From positions 1 to 64,000 of the forward strand of contig NZ_QPIB01000008.1 of the NCBI RefSeq assembly GCF_003671765.1: DNA of 64,000 nucleotides, read 5' to 3'. The position numbers and the translations under genes are program-made. Of this stretch, positions 58,872 to 64,000 are shown in pieces. Position 1 is the stretch's first letter; every line of letters begins with the position of its first letter. The stretch comes from Xenophilus sp. E41. GTDB lineage: Bacteria; Pseudomonadota; Gammaproteobacteria; Burkholderiales; Burkholderiaceae_C. The notes beneath the pieces were generated by a model, which saw only the letters and a program-made list of their open reading frames with translations, was not told the origin of the DNA and ran no database searches.

Positions 58872-59759
58872 TCAATCCACCAACGCCCGCCCCGTGAGCC
58901 TCTGAAGGATGGCCAGGGGGCTGGCCGAAGGGTCGTACTCGCGCCCGGGCGGCAGGTAGAGGGTCTGCTCCATCATGTACTGCCCCGCCATGACCGCGTG
59001 CGAGGTCTGGTCGGAGAAACACACCCAGGTGGACCCGGCCGGAAACGGCACCTCTTCCTGGGGCGAGCTGCGCTGGTAGTCCATGTCGCCCTTCATGCCA
59101 TCGTGCAGCTGCAGCATGAGGTGGTCGTACTCGCTGCGGAAGGACTTGGTGACGTGCAGCGCCTGCAGCGCCTTGGCCTGCCAGCGCACATAGGGCTTGG
59201 CCTTGGGCAGGAAGTTGCGCGCCACCGTCTCGAAGGGTTCACCCACGCGCCACACGCGCGGTGCGCCTTCGGGGTTCACGTTGGTGAACACGCGCAGGAT
59301 GCGTTCGCCGTAGTTGGGACGCGACGGGAAGGAGTCGACGTGCAGCCGACGGTCGTCGGCGCGCCAGGACTGGCTGCGCGTTTCCACCTGCGTGGGCCGG
59401 TAGCTGGTCGGCGCCAGGCGCAGCGAGGGCACGTAGTCCGGCAGCAGCCCGGCGATCAGCGCCTGCGCCCGCTGGCGGAAGCGGCCGATCATGGCGGCCA
59501 GGGCGGCCTGCGTGGCGGCGTCGCCCGCCGCGCCCTTGAGCGTGCCGTCCACGTTCAGGCTGATGTTGCGCGACTTGGGGTCGCGGATGTCGGCCCGCAG
59601 GAAGCCGCGCTCCGCGGGCAGGAAATCGAAGCGCAGGTGCGGGAAGAACAGCACCTTGCCCGCCTCCAGCGCCGCCGTCCATTCCGGACGGCTGGGGACG
59701 CCTTCCCAGTCGGTGGCGTCGATCGCGACGACCTGCGATTCGGCCGGTGTGGATGTCAT
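58872..59759 (-). CDS. kdoO: Kdo hydroxylase (Fe(II)/2-oxoglutarate dioxygenase, KdoO family)
   Basis: This encodes 295 residues from ATG 59759 (MTSTPAESQVVAIDATDWEG). Iron ligands appear as His and Asp in RRLHVDSFPSRPNYGERILR and His in CFSDQTSHAVMAG. The family text KNISL-like ending (PKSRNISLNVDG) and YLPPGREYDPSASPLAILQR support KdoO, which hydroxylates carbon 3 of the inner Kdo of Kdo2-lipid A. It pairs with the lpxK and kdsB genes in this window functionally. ATGA overlap with the DUF4149 stop implies coupling. Confidence 0.9.
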   Translation of the reverse strand: MTSTPAESQVVAIDATDWEGVPSRPEWTAALEAGKVLFFPHLRFDFLPAERGFLRADIRDPKSRNISLNVDGTLKGAAGDAATQAALAAMIGRFRQRAQALIAGLLPDYVPSLRLAPTSYRPTQVETRSQSWRADDRRLHVDSFPSRPNYGERILRVFTNVNPEGAPRVWRVGEPFETVARNFLPKAKPYVRWQAKALQALHVTKSFRSEYDHLMLQLHDGMKGDMDYQRSSPQEEVPFPAGSTWVCFSDQTSHAVMAGQYMMEQTLYLPPGREYDPSASPLAILQRLTGRALVD

Positions 59760-60190
59760 GCTGCCTCCTGTCTCGCGGCCCGCAGCCGACCCTGGCGCCA
59801 CAGCAGCGCCCCGGCGCACAGCCACTGCAGCAGGTACATCCCGCTGCCAACGGCATGCCAGAGCCTGAGGTTCTCCCGGGCGACGATGCGCGGCGCGACC
59901 GCGTACTCGCCCAGCAGCGCCAGCAGCAGCCCGCTCACTATGAAAAAGATAGCTGCCGGCGCAGGTGCGACGGGCGCTGCGGCCCGATTCGATGTGGAAA
60001 GCAGCAGCACCAGGGCGCAGCCGATCGAGACCCAGCTCTGCGCCGTGAACAACTTCGCCGCCATGGTGCCCGCGATGGCGGGCGTGGCGAGGTGCGCGAA
60101 CAGCATCGGCACGACGATGAAGCCGATCGCCGTGAGGCTGCCCCACCACAGCGCGATGGCGAAGAGCGCCAGGGCCTGCTTGAATCGCAC
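59756..60190 (-). CDS. DUF4149 membrane protein
   Basis: This encodes 144 residues with four membrane helices: an N-terminal one (LALFAIALWWGSLTAIGFIV), then about 50-66, 80-100 and 112-130. A family arrangement next to greA and carB is common in Burkholderiales; the function is unknown. Repeat copy g (59938-59984) is read in frame and encodes the Ala/Pro loop and the start of helix 3 (AAAPVAPAPAAIFFIVS). It ends with an ATGA overlap with kdoO and starts 17 bp after the greA stop. Confidence 0.88.
   Translation of the reverse strand: MRFKQALALFAIALWWGSLTAIGFIVVPMLFAHLATPAIAGTMAAKLFTAQSWVSIGCALVLLLSTSNRAAAPVAPAPAAIFFIVSGLLLALLGEYAVAPRIVARENLRLWHAVGSGMYLLQWLCAGALLWRQGRLRAARQEAA
59938..59984 (+). 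repeat. GCTAT/ATAGC dispersed repeat, copy g, inside the DUF4149 gene
   Basis: It reads ctatgaaaaagatagctgcc, then ggcgcaggtgcgacgggcgctgcggcc. The arm-hairpin-end layout is the same as in the intergenic copies. It is antisense to the gene and keeps the frame. Confidence 0.65.
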
Positions 60191-60207
60191 CGTGCGACCC
60201 GCCCTGC

Positions 60208-60690
60208 TCAGCGGTAGCTGACCGCCACGATCTCGTAACGCTTCTCGCCGCCGGGCGCCTGCACCACGGCGGTGTCGCCCTCCTCCTTGCCGATGAGCGC
60301 GCGTGCGATCGGGCTGGAGACGTTGATCAGGCCCTGCTTCAGATCGGCCTCGTCCTCGCCGACGATCTGGTACTTCACGGCCTCGCCGGAGCTCTCCTCT
60401 TCCAGCTCGACCGTGGCGCCGAAGACCACCTTGCCGCCACCGTCGATGGCCGTGGGGTCGATGATCTGCGCCACCGACAGCTTGCCCTCGATCTCCTGGA
60501 TGCGGCCCTCGATGAAGCCCTGGCGGTCCTTGGCGGCGTCGTAGTCGGCGTTCTCGCTCAGGTCGCCCTGGGCGCGCGCTTCGGCAATCGCGTTGATCAC
60601 CGCGGGACGCTCCACGGTCTTGAGGCGATGCAGTTCCTCGCGCAGCTTCTCGGCGCCGCGCTTGGTGATGGGAAGGGTGGTCGTGGCCAT
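60208..60690 (-). CDS. greA: Transcription elongation factor GreA
   Basis: This encodes 160 residues from ATG 60690 ([20 protein letters not shown]). The coiled-coil tip with acidic residues is [19 protein letters not shown], and the C-terminal FKBP-like domain reads [18 protein letters not shown]-like text ([20 protein letters not shown]). It stimulates RNA cleavage by backtracked RNA polymerase. It follows carB with a terminator-like hairpin between them and precedes the DUF4149 gene. Confidence 0.97.
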   Translation of the reverse strand: MATTTLPITKRGAEKLREELHRLKTVERPAVINAIAEARAQGDLSENADYDAAKDRQGFIEGRIQEIEGKLSVAQIIDPTAIDGGGKVVFGATVELEEESSGEAVKYQIVGEDEADLKQGLINVSSPIARALIGKEEGDTAVVQAPGGEKRYEIVAVSYR

Positions 60691-60751
60691 TGCGAATCTC
60701 CGTTGTCTCTGCGGCCGCGGCACGCCGGGGTGCCGAAGGCCGTCATCAAAA

Positions 60752-60781
60752 GCAAAACCGCCGGGCGTTGCCGCCTGGCGG
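60752..60781 (-). terminator. Terminator-like hairpin between carB and greA
   Basis: On the minus strand accgccaggcg and cgcccggcggt form an 11-bp stem with one mismatch and a short loop, followed by tttgctttt. It lies 69 bp after the carB stop and 62 bp before greA. Confidence 0.75.
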
Positions 60782-60849
60782 TGTCGAATTGCGGTCCATT
60801 ATGCCGCGCCCGCGGACCGCATCAAGCGGCTCCGCGGCGCGTCGTCACC

Positions 60850-64000
<3,151 letters not shown>

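Overview
This is a GC-rich window (roughly 68-70 percent G+C by eye) from a betaproteobacterial chromosome. Gene content, gene order and dispersed repeat families point to the Comamonadaceae (Variovorax/Acidovorax type): exbB-exbD-lpxK-trm112-kdsB-adk, clpS-clpA, rlmE-ftsH-folP-glmM, greA-carB, and GCTAT/ATAGC, GCGAAGG and GCTTGTCGAAGC repeats. No rRNA, tRNA, CRISPR array, transposase or integrase gene was seen.

Region 1 (1-4258) is a type VI secretion vgrG island in partial decay. It holds a frameshifted and internally deleted vgrG, an intact DUF4123 adaptor, a twice-frameshifted VasX-like effector and an intact two-helix DUF6708-like protein that is probably accessory or immunity. Region 2 (4302-12695) is one leftward efflux operon: outer-membrane factor, periplasmic adaptor, HAE-1 type RND pump, CusR-like regulator and sensor kinase. 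A perfect TGACAA-N2-TTGTCA inverted repeat lies upstream. A divergent MurA-like enzyme is transcribed the other way. Region 3 (14068-16339) is a persulfide/sulfide module: an ETHE1-like dioxygenase divergent from a BigR/SqrR-type repressor and two YeeE/YedE half-transporters. Region 4 (16495-18501) is accessory: a methyltransferase, a VOC protein, a 48-residue ORF followed by an integron attC-like site, and an Arr rifamycin ADP-ribosyltransferase.

Region 5 (18617-22881) is a five-gene leftward operon in which every junction is a 4-bp ATGA overlap: ECF sigma factor, membrane anti-sigma-like protein, Metal_resist-type periplasmic sensor, DUF1800 protein and Tat-exported DUF1501 protein. It is the best candidate here for an uncharacterised system. 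Region 6 (23022-34551) is mostly housekeeping: small lipoprotein, GNAT, exonuclease I, serine hydrolase, cardiolipin synthase, ClpA/ClpS, DUF192, Fe-superoxide dismutase and XseA. Region 7 (34867-40627) carries ExbB/ExbD, lipid A/Kdo genes, adenylate kinase, asparaginase, and lexA under two adjacent SOS boxes.

Region 8 (40742-50213) has a D-2-hydroxyacid dehydrogenase, a FimV-like protein and a fatty-acid/acyl-CoA block (3-hydroxyacyl-CoA dehydrogenase, enoyl-CoA hydratase, Crp/Fnr regulator, phosphotransferase, acyl-CoA dehydrogenase). Region 9 (50285-51361) holds two adjacent decayed envelope-polysaccharide genes: a GT4 glycosyltransferase and a polysaccharide deacetylase. Region 10 (51644-64000) is core: glmM-folP-ftsH-rlmE, yhbY, a glycosyltransferase, Kdo hydroxylase, DUF4149 protein, greA and the bulk of carB, which runs off the right edge.

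Seven copies of one short repeat (GCTAT-N-ATAGC arm plus a GC-rich hairpin) are scattered through the window. Two lie in frame inside genes (lpxK and the DUF4149 gene).
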